From Pseudomonas sp. L5B5 (GTDB taxonomy: Bacteria > Pseudomonadota > Gammaproteobacteria > Pseudomonadales > Pseudomonadaceae): DNA of 64,000 nucleotides. This document shows positions 18,276 through 26,832 of the stretch, piece by piece. Position 1 is the first letter of the stretch, and each line of letters starts with the position of its first letter. The stretch covers positions 868,001 to 932,000 of the forward strand of contig NZ_CP084742.1 of NCBI RefSeq assembly GCF_020520285.1, written 5' to 3'. The notes beneath the pieces are model-generated. The model saw nothing but the letters and a program-made list of their open reading frames with translations, made no database searches and was not told where the DNA came from. The position numbers and the translations under genes were made by a program.

Positions 18276-18612
18276 CAGGCTGCCCGCCACCTCGCTGCCA
18301 GCCAGGCAGAAAAAAGCCCCGCACCCCAGAGCTAGGGGTGGCGGGGCAAAAATGGCTGGTTGCGGCCAACCAAAGGAGCAGCACTGGCACCTCCATCCGC
18401 GGCCTGCCCCGCACCAGCGAGCCCAGGGCACTTCGTGCGGCTCAAGCCTGGGGAAAGGGACTGCCCCTTCCCTGCACATGGATTGCCAATGAAACGCCCG
18501 GAGCGTTTCCGGGTGCGGGCAAGATACTTTTCGCTCAAAACTGAGTCAATAATGATTCATTTGAGCTAACAAAGTTTTACATTTTGCTCTTACTGCCCCC
18601 GTCGCCGGCCTT
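18276..18612. other. Convergent intergenic region with terminator
   Basis: 337 bp between the TetR gene and the 3' end of the MFS gene. It contains the terminator at 18310-18349 and a small CCCGGA-N5-TCCGGG hairpin near 18496, followed by an AT-rich patch (18535-18590). No gene was recognised. Confidence 0.6.
18310..18349 (-). terminator. Rho-independent terminator for the MFS gene
   Basis: GCCCCGCACCCC (18316-18327) pairs with GGGGTGGCGGGGC (18334-18346). Read on the minus strand the stem is followed by TTTTTT. It lies about 265 bp beyond the stop of the minus-strand MFS gene; on the plus strand only a weak tail follows. Confidence 0.75.
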
Positions 18613-19935
18613 TCAATCCAGATCTCGACCCGCGGTTTCCGGGGCCAGTTTCAGTCCCCAAAGCGACAACACGATGGCACCGAACATGTACCAGGCCGGG
18701 GCGTTCGGGCTACCCGTGAGGCTGACCAGGCCGGTAGCGAAGAGCTGGGTGAAGCCGCCAAACAGCGCCACTCCAATGCAATAGCAGATAGACATGCCAC
18801 TGGCGCGGATCTGTGCCGGGAACAGTTCCGGCAACAGCGCCATGTTGGGAACGATGGTGTAGGTCAGCGGAATGCTGAGCAACGTCACGATCAGGAGCAG
18901 GACGCCAATGTGCGGATGCAGGTTGATCAGCAGGAACGCCGGGTAGATCGCCACCAGGAGGATCGGCAAGGGCCAGAAGATCGACTTGCGCCGACCGATG
19001 CGATCGCTCAGGCGCCCGGCATGGGATGACAGCAACAAGGGTGGCAGGCACGCGAAGATGGCGGCCCAGGTCGCGATGCCCAGGGGCATCTGCAACACGC
19101 TGATGGCATGGTTCGCCAGGTAGAACTGGATGGTGTAGATCGGCACGGTGGCGCCGATCACCAGCAGAACACCCGCGGCCAGTTGCCGGGGATGGCGCGC
19201 CAACTGCTTGAGCGAGCTGGCGGCCGTGTCGCCCTGGCGCTCGAGGTGGCGCTGCGCCGGGGGTTCCGGCAGCCGGTGGCGGATGTATTCGCTGACCGGG
19301 ATGGCCAGGATGCCAATGGCGAACACCAGCCTCCAGCCCCAACTGTCCATGGCCTCGGCGCTGAGCAGGTTGCTCAGGCTCATCACCAGCACGCCACCGA
19401 AGACGACCCCCAGGCTCTGGCTGAAGGTCTGCCAGCTGCAGTAGTAACCCCGCGAATGCTTGTCGGCATATTCCATCAGCAAGGTGGTGGAACTGCCGAT
19501 CTGCCCGCCCACGGCGAAGCCCTGGATCAGTCGCGCGACGATGATCATGGCCGGTCCGAACAGGCCGGCCTGGGCATAGGTCGGTGCCACGGTGAACAGC
19601 AGCGAACCCGTGGCCATCAGCCACAGGGTCAGGCGCAGCGCGGCCTTGCGCCCCACGCGGTCGGCATACAGTCCAATGACCAGACCGCCTAGCGGGCGCA
19701 TGACGAAACCAGTGCCGAACACCGCCAGCGACAGCATCAGCGGGATCATCGAGTGATCGCCAAAGGGAAAGAACAGCCGTGCCATCAAGGTCGCCAGCAT
19801 GCTGTAGACCAGGAAATCGTAGAACTCCAGCGCGTTGCCCAGGCAGATCGCGGCAATCGCCCGGTGGTGTTTCGCCTGGGGCAAGACCTGAGAGGCTTCG
19901 GTTAAGGGGGTGATCATTGTTTTTGTTGTTGTCAT
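18613..19935 (-). CDS. MFS transporter, metabolite:H+ symporter type
   Basis: A 440-residue permease of the MHS (ProP/KgtP/citrate) group: ICLGNALEFYDFLVYSMLA in helix 1 and the GxLxDRxGRR-like loop (GLYADRVGRKAALRL), repeated as RLSDRIGRRKSIF. These import organic acids or amino-acid derivatives. The start at 19935 has GAGGAA 7 nt upstream; the longer frame is untranslated leader. It lies 25 bp downstream of the M20 amidohydrolase gene, so the pair probably imports and hydrolyses an N-acyl or amide compound. Confidence 0.88.
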   Translation of the reverse strand: MTTTKTMITPLTEASQVLPQAKHHRAIAAICLGNALEFYDFLVYSMLATLMARLFFPFGDHSMIPLMLSLAVFGTGFVMRPLGGLVIGLYADRVGRKAALRLTLWLMATGSLLFTVAPTYAQAGLFGPAMIIVARLIQGFAVGGQIGSSTTLLMEYADKHSRGYYCSWQTFSQSLGVVFGGVLVMSLSNLLSAEAMDSWGWRLVFAIGILAIPVSEYIRHRLPEPPAQRHLERQGDTAASSLKQLARHPRQLAAGVLLVIGATVPIYTIQFYLANHAISVLQMPLGIATWAAIFACLPPLLLSSHAGRLSDRIGRRKSIFWPLPILLVAIYPAFLLINLHPHIGVLLLIVTLLSIPLTYTIVPNMALLPELFPAQIRASGMSICYCIGVALFGGFTQLFATGLVSLTGSPNAPAWYMFGAIVLSLWGLKLAPETAGRDLD

Positions 19936-19960
19936 CGACGGTTCCTCTGGGGTGTTCGAT

Positions 19961-21136
19961 TCAGGCCAGGAAACGCTGCACCAGGCGAACCCAGAAACTG
20001 GCTCCCAGGGGCAAGGCCTGATCGTTGAAGTCATATCCGGGGTTGTGCACTTCGCAACTGCCGGCCCCCTCGCCATTGCCGATCAGCAAGTAGCAACCAG
20101 GCACCCGCTCCAGCCAGAAGGCGAAGTCGTCGCTGGCGCAGATAGGCCGCATGCCCTGCACCAGGCCTTCCTCGCCCAGCCAGTCGCGAATCACCTGGGC
20201 AGCCAGTTCGCTGGCGCCCCGGTCGTTGACCAGCACGGGATAACCTTCACCGAAGATCACCTCGGCGCGGGCGCCGAAACTGCTGGCATGCAGCTCGGCC
20301 AGGTCCTTGATTCGCTGCCTGAGCATGTGCCGGACTTGCGGCTGCAAGGCCCTGACACTCAAGCGCAGCTCCGCCTGCTGGGGAATCACGTTGGCCGCAT
20401 CGCCTGCCAGGAAGGCGCCGACGGTAACGATGGCCGTCTCGCCGGGCGCCATATTGCGCGACACCAGGCTCTGCAGGGCCATGACCAGCGAGGCGCCGAT
20501 CACCACCGGGTCCACGCTCTTGTCCGGCATGGCGCCGTGGCCACCGGTACCGTGAATCCGGATCAGCACGTTGTCGGTGCTGGCCATGCAGGGGCCGGCC
20601 AGCACCCCGAATTTGCCCAGGGGCATGCCCGGCGAGTTGTGCAGCGCGAAGATGGCGTCGCAGGGAAATCGCTCGAACACCCGTTCCTCCAGCATGCGCT
20701 TGGCTCCGGAGCCGCCATGGCCCTCCTCGGCAGGCTGGAAGAACAGTTGCAGGGTGCCGTGCCAGGAACGGTTGCGGGCCAGTTCCCAGGCTGCGGCCAG
20801 GAGCATCGCGATATGCCCGTCGTGCCCGCAGGCGTGCATCTTGCCGGGGGTGCGGCTGCGCCAGGGGCGGTCACTTTGCTCCTGTATCGGCAAGGCATCG
20901 AGTTCGGCGCGCAGTCCCAGTCGCGGCCCCGGGCCGTTGCACAGGGTAGCCACCACGGCGGTGCCCGCCATGGTCGGGTGAATCTCGTACCCCCACTCGC
21001 GCAGATGGTGGGCCACCTGCTCGCGAGTGAAGAACTCTTCATAACCCAACTCCGGTCGGGCATGGATCGTCCGGCGCAGCTCGACCATGGCCGGAGCGAT
21101 TTCGGCGATGCCGGGGGAAATCCAGGTTTCATTCAT
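19961..21136 (-). CDS. M20-family metallopeptidase / amidohydrolase (hippuricase type)
   Basis: A 391-residue zinc aminoacylase-like enzyme of the M20D group. Motifs: KMHACGHDGHIAM (metal ligands), FFQPAEEGHGGSGA (catalytic glutamate), the dimerisation lid IHGTGGHGAMP, and the C-terminal CEVHNPGYDFND. The usual RADMDALP appears as RAELDALP. Substrates are N-acyl amino acids, hippurate or indole-amino-acid conjugates; the specificity is not readable. It is co-transcribed with the MFS gene and divergent from the LysR gene. Confidence 0.9.
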   Translation of the reverse strand: MNETWISPGIAEIAPAMVELRRTIHARPELGYEEFFTREQVAHHLREWGYEIHPTMAGTAVVATLCNGPGPRLGLRAELDALPIQEQSDRPWRSRTPGKMHACGHDGHIAMLLAAAWELARNRSWHGTLQLFFQPAEEGHGGSGAKRMLEERVFERFPCDAIFALHNSPGMPLGKFGVLAGPCMASTDNVLIRIHGTGGHGAMPDKSVDPVVIGASLVMALQSLVSRNMAPGETAIVTVGAFLAGDAANVIPQQAELRLSVRALQPQVRHMLRQRIKDLAELHASSFGARAEVIFGEGYPVLVNDRGASELAAQVIRDWLGEEGLVQGMRPICASDDFAFWLERVPGCYLLIGNGEGAGSCEVHNPGYDFNDQALPLGASFWVRLVQRFLA

Positions 21137-21243
21137 GCTGGGGGTGTCCTGATCGTCAAGAAAAGCCTGTAACGGCGATTGGACCGGGCGTGGTCCTGTC
21201 GCTAACCTAGCGCCGGAAAAAGCCGGGCATAAGCCGCAAAAAC

Positions 21244-21257
21244 GTTGTCATGACAAC
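21244..21257. promoter_or_regulatory. Perfect palindrome GTTGTCATGACAAC in LysR/M20 divergent promoter
   Basis: A perfect 14-bp palindrome (outer bases ACG.../...CGT extend it imperfectly) lies 23 bp before the LysR GTG and about 108 bp before the M20 ATG. It is a candidate LTTR binding site controlling both directions. Confidence 0.5.
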
Positions 21258-21280
21258 CGTTGGTGTTCAGGGGAGCCACC

Positions 21281-22231
21281 GTGAAACTACATCAGCTGCA
21301 AGCCTTGATGGCCGTCGCCGACGGCGGCGGAATTCGTGCCGCCGCACGCATCCTTGGGCTATCCCAGGCCGCGGTGACCCGGGCATTGCGCGAGCTCGAG
21401 GAAGAACAGGGCCTGGCCCTGCTGGTGCGCCATGCCGGCGGCGCCAGGCTGACCCCGGCGGGCAAGATCCTGCTGCCCTACGCCACCCAGATCGCCAGCC
21501 AGTTGCAGCGGGCCCAGCGCGAACTGGCGCAACTGCGGGGGCAAACCCCGGCGCGGCTGTGCGTGGGGGTTACGCCCTGGCTGGGCCAGACGCTCCTTGC
21601 CGCGACAGTGCGCGCGTTCCGCCAGGCGCTGCCCTCGGTCCAGCTGGAAATCTATGAAGGCCTGCAGGCTGTCAGCCTGCCGTTGCTGCGCAGCGGGCTG
21701 ATGCACCTGGCCCTGGGGCCGGCCACTACCCTGCCAGCCCAGGAATTCATCCACCTGCCCCTGGCCCGCTACCGCATGAAGGTCCTGGCGTCCCACGAAC
21801 ATCCGCGACGCCAGGCGCGCTCCCTGGGTGAGTTGCTGGAGGATGACTGGGTGATGAATTTCGGCCACTCAGGCTACGCCCCGGTGGTCCATGAGCTGTT
21901 CGAGCGCCACGGTTTCAGCATCGCCGCCGAGCGCATCATCGGCGCCCAGTCCAGCGCCATGCTCAGCAGCCTGATCGTCGATGCCGGCCTGCTGGGTTAC
22001 TCGCCGGAACCGATGCTGCTGTGTGCTCCATTGCGTGACCGGACCCAGGCCCTGGACCTGGTCGAGCCACTGGCGGACGCCGAAGTGAGCGTGATCCACC
22101 TGCGCGACCAGGCCCTGGATACCGCAGCATTGTGTTTTATCCAGTGCCTGCAAGACAGCTTGAAGGCCTGTGGGCGCTCGCGCAGTGCCGAACACCGGCA
22201 ATTGGCCGCGATGCTCGAGCTGCGCTTCTGA
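21281..22231 (+). CDS. LysR-family transcriptional regulator
   Basis: A 316-residue LTTR. The DNA-binding domain starts KLHQLQALMAVADGGGIRAA with the recognition segment LSQAAVTRALRELEEE; the effector domain follows from about residue 90. The start is a GTG at 21281 with GGGGAG 6 nt upstream; the TTG at 21260 is rejected. It is divergent from the M20-MFS unit, its likely target. A RidA-like gene follows 92 bp downstream in the same direction. Confidence 0.9.
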   Translation: MKLHQLQALMAVADGGGIRAAARILGLSQAAVTRALRELEEEQGLALLVRHAGGARLTPAGKILLPYATQIASQLQRAQRELAQLRGQTPARLCVGVTPWLGQTLLAATVRAFRQALPSVQLEIYEGLQAVSLPLLRSGLMHLALGPATTLPAQEFIHLPLARYRMKVLASHEHPRRQARSLGELLEDDWVMNFGHSGYAPVVHELFERHGFSIAAERIIGAQSSAMLSSLIVDAGLLGYSPEPMLLCAPLRDRTQALDLVEPLADAEVSVIHLRDQALDTAALCFIQCLQDSLKACGRSRSAEHRQLAAMLELRF

Positions 22232-22323
22232 ACCCGACTGGTAAATGCCGGCAGTGATGGCATGATGCGAAGCCCGCGGGCCTCGCCCCTGCGCCGTTTT
22301 TCCCGAAGACAAGAGAAGCCCAC

Positions 22324-22704
22324 ATGGCAAACCACGATATTTCCTTCCTGCCCGACCCGGACACCGATTCGATCTCCTCCGATGTCGCCGGTTTCGGCGG
22401 CCTGCTGGTCTCCACCCAGATCCCTACCCACGCCGACGGCAGCCTGGAGCTGGGGGATATCACCCGGCAAAGCGAGTGCACCCTGCAAGCCCTGAAAGTC
22501 GCGCTGGAGCGTGCCGGCAGCTCCATGGACCGGGTCCTGCACCTGACCATCTACCTCACCGACATGGCTGATCGCGCGGCGTTCAACGAGGTCTACCAGC
22601 GCTTTTTCGCCAAGCCCTGGCCGGTACGTGCCGCCGTCGGCGTGGCGGCACTGGCCGTCCCCGGCATGCGTGTCGAAGTCACGGCCATGGCCGCCAAGGC
22701 CTGA
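22324..22704 (+). CDS. RidA (YjgF/YER057c/UK114) family protein
   Basis: A 126-residue trimeric barrel-type protein; family features are LQALKVALERAGSSMDRVLHLTIYLTDM and the C-terminal VRAAVGVAALAVPGMRVEVTAMA. Canonical RidA deaminates enamine/imine intermediates with an arginine. The VRAAVGVAAL context shows an arginine in a comparable place, but this is not the archetypal RidA sequence, so the activity is uncertain. Proximity to the M20/LysR set suggests a role in the same amide or amino-acid pathway. Confidence 0.85.
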   Translation: MANHDISFLPDPDTDSISSDVAGFGGLLVSTQIPTHADGSLELGDITRQSECTLQALKVALERAGSSMDRVLHLTIYLTDMADRAAFNEVYQRFFAKPWPVRAAVGVAALAVPGMRVEVTAMAAKA

Positions 22705-22712
22705 TTCGCCAA

Positions 22713-22733
22713 GGCTCCGTCCGGTACGGAGCC
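22713..22733 (+). terminator. Hairpin after RidA-like gene
   Basis: GGCTCCGT-CCGGT-ACGGAGCC, an 8-bp perfect stem starting 9 bp after the stop. There is no U-tract, so it is possibly a weak or Rho-assisted terminator. Confidence 0.4.
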
Positions 22734-22815
22734 GCCACCGGGCAGCACACGGGTGCCGGGCAAGCGTTTCACCGCTACAATGCGCGCCTTGACCCTGATA
22801 AGCCTGACTAAAAAA

Positions 22816-24816
22816 ATGTCCTTGCCCAAACATCACCTCGAACTGCTCAGCCCTGCCCGCGATGTCGGCATTGCCCGCGAAGCCATCCTGCATGGCGCCG
22901 ATGCGGTATACATCGGCGGCCCGAGCTTCGGCGCCCGCCACAACGCCAGCAACGAGGTGAGCGATATCGCCCAGCTGGTGGAGTTCGCCCGTCGCTATCA
23001 CGCCCGGGTATTCACTACGCTCAACACCATCCTCCACGACAACGAACTGGAACCGGCACGCAAGCTGATCCACCAGTTGTACGACGCTGGCGTCGACGCG
23101 CTGATCGTCCAGGACCTGGGGGTGATGGAACTGGACATTCCGCCCATCGAATTGCACGCCAGCACCCAGACCGATATCCGCACCCTGGGCCGGGCCCGGT
23201 TCCTCGACCAGGCCGGGTTTTCCCAGCTGGTGCTGGCCCGCGAGCTGAACCTCAAGGAAATCAGCGCCATCGCCGCCGAGACCGACGCGGCCATCGAGTT
23301 CTTCATCCATGGCGCCCTGTGCGTGGCCTTCTCCGGCCAGTGCAACATTTCCCACGCCCAGACCGGCCGCAGTGCCAACCGCGGCGACTGCTCCCAGGCC
23401 TGCCGCCTGCCCTACACCCTCAAGGACGAGCACGGTGGCGTGATCGCCTACGAGAAGCACCTGCTGTCGATGAAGGACAACAACCAGAGCGCCAACATCC
23501 GCGCCCTGGTCGAGGCCGGCGTGCGCTCGTTCAAGATCGAGGGGCGCTACAAGGACATGGCCTATGTGAAGAACATCACGGCCTACTACCGCCAGCGCCT
23601 GGACGATGTGCTGGAAGACCGCCCGGACCTGGCCCGTGCCTCCAGCGGCCGCACCGCGCACTTCTTCGTGCCCGACCCGGACAAGACCTTCCACCGCGGC
23701 AGCACCGACTACTTCGTCAGCGACCGCAAGATCGACATCGGTGCCTTCGATTCGCCGACGTTCACCGGCCTGCCAGTGGGCGTGGTGGAAAAGGTCGGCA
23801 AGCGCGACCTGCAAGTGGTGACCTTCGAGCCGCTGTCCAACGGTGACGGCCTCAACCTGCTGGTCAAGCGCGAAGTGGTGGGCTTTCGCGCCAACATCGC
23901 CGAAGCCCGTGGCGAGTTCGAGGAAGACGGTGAAAAACGCTATCGCTATCGCGTCGAGCCCAACGAGATGCCCGACGGCCTGGACCGCCTGCGACCCAAC
24001 CATCCGCTGAGCCGCAACCTGGATCACAACTGGCAGCAAGCCCTGACCCGTACCTCCGCCGAACGACGCATCGGCCTGGCCTGGAAGGCCCAATTGCGTG
24101 AAGAACGCCTGGAGCTGACCGCCACCAGCGAGGAAGGCATCAGTACCCGTGTTGTCCTGGACGGTCCCTTCGGCGTGGCCAACAAGCCGGAACAAGCCCT
24201 GGAACAGCTGCACGACCTGCTGGGCCAGCTGGGCACTACCCATTACCACGCCACCGACATCAAGCTGGACGCCCCCCAGGCGTACTTCATCCCCAATTCC
24301 CAGCTCAAGGCCCTGCGCCGGGAGGCCATCGAGGCCCTGGATGCCGCGCGCATCGCTGCCCACCCACGTGGCTCGCGCAAGGCCGAGAGCTCTCCGCCAC
24401 CGGTCTACCCCGAGTCGCACCTGTCGTTCCTGGCCAACGTCTACAACCAGAAGGCCCGGGACTTCTATCACCGTCACGGGGTGCAACTGATCGACGCGGC
24501 GTTCGAGGCCCACGAAGAACACGGCGACGTGCCGGTGATGATCACCAAGCACTGCCTGCGTTTCTCCTTCAACCTGTGCCCCAAGCAGGCCAAGGGCGTG
24601 ACCGGCGTGCGCACCAAGGTGGCACCGATGCAGCTGGTGCACGGTGACGAAGTGCTGACCCTGAAGTTCGACTGCAAGCCGTGCGAAATGCACGTGGTGG
24701 GCAAGATCAAGGGCCATATCCTCGACCTGCCGCTGCCAGGCAGCGCCGCCGAGGCCGTGGTCGGCCACATCAGCCCCGAAGACCTGCTCAAGACCATTCA
24801 TCGCGCACCGCATTGA
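22816..24816 (+). CDS. rlhA: 23S rRNA 5-hydroxycytidine C2501 synthase RlhA (peptidase U32 family)
   Basis: A 666-residue U32-family protein that matches E. coli RlhA (YdcP) nearly end to end as remembered. It starts LPKHHLELLSPARD, and the conserved cysteine block GQCNISHAQTGRSANRGDC plus Cys in SQACRLP, with later cysteines in KHCLRFSFNLC and DCKPCEMHV, fit the iron-sulfur/prephenate-dependent rRNA hydroxylation group. The ATG at 22816 fits homologues; the ribosome site is poor. A TACAAT box about 30 bp upstream is a plausible -10 element. It is monocistronic and ends at a strong hairpin. Confidence 0.93.
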   Translation: MSLPKHHLELLSPARDVGIAREAILHGADAVYIGGPSFGARHNASNEVSDIAQLVEFARRYHARVFTTLNTILHDNELEPARKLIHQLYDAGVDALIVQDLGVMELDIPPIELHASTQTDIRTLGRARFLDQAGFSQLVLARELNLKEISAIAAETDAAIEFFIHGALCVAFSGQCNISHAQTGRSANRGDCSQACRLPYTLKDEHGGVIAYEKHLLSMKDNNQSANIRALVEAGVRSFKIEGRYKDMAYVKNITAYYRQRLDDVLEDRPDLARASSGRTAHFFVPDPDKTFHRGSTDYFVSDRKIDIGAFDSPTFTGLPVGVVEKVGKRDLQVVTFEPLSNGDGLNLLVKREVVGFRANIAEARGEFEEDGEKRYRYRVEPNEMPDGLDRLRPNHPLSRNLDHNWQQALTRTSAERRIGLAWKAQLREERLELTATSEEGISTRVVLDGPFGVANKPEQALEQLHDLLGQLGTTHYHATDIKLDAPQAYFIPNSQLKALRREAIEALDAARIAAHPRGSRKAESSPPPVYPESHLSFLANVYNQKARDFYHRHGVQLIDAAFEAHEEHGDVPVMITKHCLRFSFNLCPKQAKGVTGVRTKVAPMQLVHGDEVLTLKFDCKPCEMHVVGKIKGHILDLPLPGSAAEAVVGHISPEDLLKTIHRAPH

Positions 24817-24825
24817 ACCACGACT

Positions 24826-24851
24826 GAGCGCGGTACCCCAGTACCGCGCTC
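24826..24851. terminator. Bidirectional terminator-like hairpin
   Basis: GAGCGCGGTAC-CCCA-GTACCGCGCTC gives an 11-bp perfect stem, 9 bp after rlhA and between convergent genes. The U-tract is lacking in both directions. Confidence 0.6.
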
Positions 24852-24936
24852 ACTTGCCCGGGCTCATGCACGCGTTGACCACCGGCGCCTGCCAAGCCCC
24901 TTGCTGATCGCCCCGGCGCCCGGTCCGTGACGCCGT

Positions 24937-25473
24937 TCACGACCCGGGGTTGGTCACCTGGATGTATACCGCCCAGCTTCCCAGCAGCAGCCAGAACACC
25001 GCGAACAGCCAGGGCGAACGCATGGAAAACAGCAACGACTTGCGATAGCCCTTGTGACTGGATTCGCTTTCGCAGAATAGCGGCGACTCGTCATAGGCCA
25101 GGCCCATCAGCGGTTCGCTGTGCAGCAGGTGGCTCTGCTTGAAGTGCCAGTGATCGATGATCTCGTAGGCGGCCTTGATCCCCGGCCAGGCATTGAGGGA
25201 ACTGAGGATGCCCAGCAAGGCCAGGAATGGCGGGACGGACAGGGTAAACAGCTTGCCCCACTCCGGATTGAGATTGGCCATGCAGGACGCGAAGGCGATC
25301 ACCAGAAACGCCTGGGCCGTCAGGTAGGCGTCGGTGCGGTTAGCCAGGATGGTGGTTTCGTACTGGATTTCCCTGCGGTAGAAATCCAGCCGTTCCTTGG
25401 GCGAGCCGAACATCTTGGCGCTGTGCTCGGTCAGGTCGGCCTCACCCACATGGGATGTCAGAATTCTCGGCAT
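24937..25473 (-). CDS. Hypothetical multi-pass membrane protein
   Basis: 178 residues. A hydrophilic, charged N-terminal helix (KERLDFYRREIQYETTILANRTDAYL) leads into two close hydrophobic segments (LTAQAFLVIAFASCM; LFTLSVPPFLALLGILSSL), a cytoplasmic loop of about 60 residues, and a final segment (PWLFAVFWLLLGSWAVYIQV). The topology recalls small oligomeric membrane proteins of the RipA/SLATT kind, but I do not recognise the family with certainty. Codon usage is normal. It is 38 bp upstream of the PLDc_N-type gene's 3' end... the latter is transcribed on the same strand just before it. Confidence 0.65.
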   Translation of the reverse strand: MPRILTSHVGEADLTEHSAKMFGSPKERLDFYRREIQYETTILANRTDAYLTAQAFLVIAFASCMANLNPEWGKLFTLSVPPFLALLGILSSLNAWPGIKAAYEIIDHWHFKQSHLLHSEPLMGLAYDESPLFCESESSHKGYRKSLLFSMRSPWLFAVFWLLLGSWAVYIQVTNPGS

Positions 25474-25510
25474 GTCGTGATCAATCGCTCAGTTGGTTTA
25501 CCCCTCGCCT

Positions 25511-25729
25511 TCACTGTCTGCCCCGTTCGGCCGGCGTCTGGCGGTTCAGCGCCTTGGGTCCGACCATCAGCCACAGCAACAGCCCCAGCAGCGGCACGAA
25601 GATGATCACCACGATCCACAAGCCCTTGTTTTCAGCCCGCGCCCCGCTGCGAAGCAGGCTCCGGATGGCCCAAATCTCGGCCAGCAGCACAATCACCGCG
25701 GCTACGATCCACACATATTCAAATTGCAT
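25511..25729 (-). CDS. Small PLDc_N-domain membrane protein
   Basis: 72 residues: helix 1 YVWIVAAVIVLLAEIWAI, a short loop with ENKGLWIVVIIFVPLLGLLLWL as helix 2, then GPKALNR. This is the phospholipase-D N-terminal (PLDc_N) two-helix module found alone in many bacteria; the function is unknown. GGAGG precedes the ATG at 25729 at good spacing, while the longer frame to 26002 has none. The membrane protein gene at 24937-25473 follows on the same strand. Confidence 0.82.
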   Translation of the reverse strand: MQFEYVWIVAAVIVLLAEIWAIRSLLRSGARAENKGLWIVVIIFVPLLGLLLWLMVGPKALNRQTPAERGRQ

Positions 25730-26087
25730 AAAGTTCCTCCCGCTCTGTACTGCCTTAGTTCGGGTACGGCGGCGAGGGTTCATTAAGTTTGCCCTGCCAG
25801 GAGCGGCATCGCGCTGCCCCCGGTGATGGCGAAAGGATGATGTCCAGGGCGATGGACAGCAGAATGTTGGCAGTGCAGACCCGGCCCCCAGATCCTGCCT
25901 TGTATCCCCGCCCTGGCGGGTCGATTCCAGGCCTGCCCGACAGAACCGGGATTTTTTTTGCGACCAGCTGTTCAAAGGTACCGAAGATGGTCTATTGCCC
26001 ACCTGTTTGTCGGCAAACAGGTATAGTTGCCGGCCTTAACGGCCTGGCTTTCGCCTTCCGGCCCAGACAAGACATAGTGGACGTCGC
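25730..26087. other. Divergent intergenic region before the LytM lipoprotein gene
   Basis: About 360 bp. Apart from the hairpin/promoter element at 26001-26028 and an 8-T run near 25951, no gene or repeat was recognised. Confidence 0.55.
26001..26028 (+). promoter_or_regulatory. Palindrome adjoining a TATAGT -10 box
   Basis: ACCTGTTTG-TCGG-CAAACAGGT is a perfect 9-bp inverted repeat that runs straight into TATAGT (26023-26028), a good -10 hexamer for the gene starting at 26088. The repeat would cover the promoter spacer, the position of a repressor operator. Confidence 0.5.
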
Positions 26088-26777
26088 GTGTTCGCAAGAT
26101 TGATTTTCCTCGCATTGCTCCTGACCCTGTCAGCCTGCAGCTCAAACCCCTCCTCCGGCCCCCTCAAGGCCGGTGAGTATCGGGTCAAGCGCGGCGACAC
26201 CCTGTATTCAATCGCCAGCCGCAACGGCACCAGCTGGAAGGAAGTGGCGCGGCTCAACGGCCTCAAGGCGCCCTACACCGTGGAGGTGGGCCAGGTCCTG
26301 CGGGTCAATGGCTCCACGCGGACCAAGACCACGAGCGCCAGGAAAACCACCACCACGGCTCGCCGGAGCCAGCCAGCGGTGGCCGTGCCAGCCGCCCCCA
26401 AGGTCACCTTGAAGGGCTGGAGCTGGCCACTGCGCGGGGTGCTGATCGGACGCTTCTCGCCTACCGGCAAGCTGAACCAGGGCATTCGCATCGCTACTTC
26501 CCAAGGCCAGCCGATCCACGCCAGCCTCGGCGGCAAGGTGGCCTTTGCCGGCTATATGCGCGGCTACGGCAACCTGATGATCCTCCAGCATGGCCCGTCC
26601 TACACCAGCACCTATGCCTACAACAGCAAGCTGGTGGTCAAGGAAGGCCAGATGGTAATCAAGGGCCAGAAGATTGCCGAGGCCGGCTCCCAGGATGCCG
26701 ACCGCACCCAGTTGTACTTCGAGATCCGCGCCAACGGCGTGCCGGTGGACCCGCTGCGGTTGCTGCCACCGGGTTGA
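26088..26777 (+). CDS. NlpD-like lipoprotein: LysM plus degenerate LytM (M23) domain
   Basis: 229 residues with a lipoprotein signal ending LLTLSAC. Then a LysM peptidoglycan-binding repeat (about 32-75: YRVKRGDTLYSIASRNG), a basic Thr/Ser/Ala linker and a LytM fold (about 105-229). The zinc ligands are lost: the first position reads GKLNQGIRIA where active M23 enzymes have HxGxD, and the second reads QLYFEIRANG instead of HLHFE. It is therefore probably an amidase activator or structural protein like NlpD/EnvC/YgeR. The start is GTG at 26088. It is monocistronic. Confidence 0.85.
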   Translation: MFARLIFLALLLTLSACSSNPSSGPLKAGEYRVKRGDTLYSIASRNGTSWKEVARLNGLKAPYTVEVGQVLRVNGSTRTKTTSARKTTTTARRSQPAVAVPAAPKVTLKGWSWPLRGVLIGRFSPTGKLNQGIRIATSQGQPIHASLGGKVAFAGYMRGYGNLMILQHGPSYTSTYAYNSKLVVKEGQMVIKGQKIAEAGSQDADRTQLYFEIRANGVPVDPLRLLPPG

Positions 26778-26832
26778 GGGGGCCACCCTCGACACCCTGC
26801 TGGCCGGGGGTGTTCAGGCGCCCCACCGCACC

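Noticed and set aside
21997..24813. 938-residue open frame opposite rlhA
   Set aside because: Antisense to a firmly identified gene; Val/Gly/His/Gln-rich composition is the usual mirror of a GC-rich coding strand. No family recognised.
26036..26266. Minus-strand frame over the start of the LytM lipoprotein gene
   Set aside because: Antisense to the lipobox and LysM coding region; no independent evidence.
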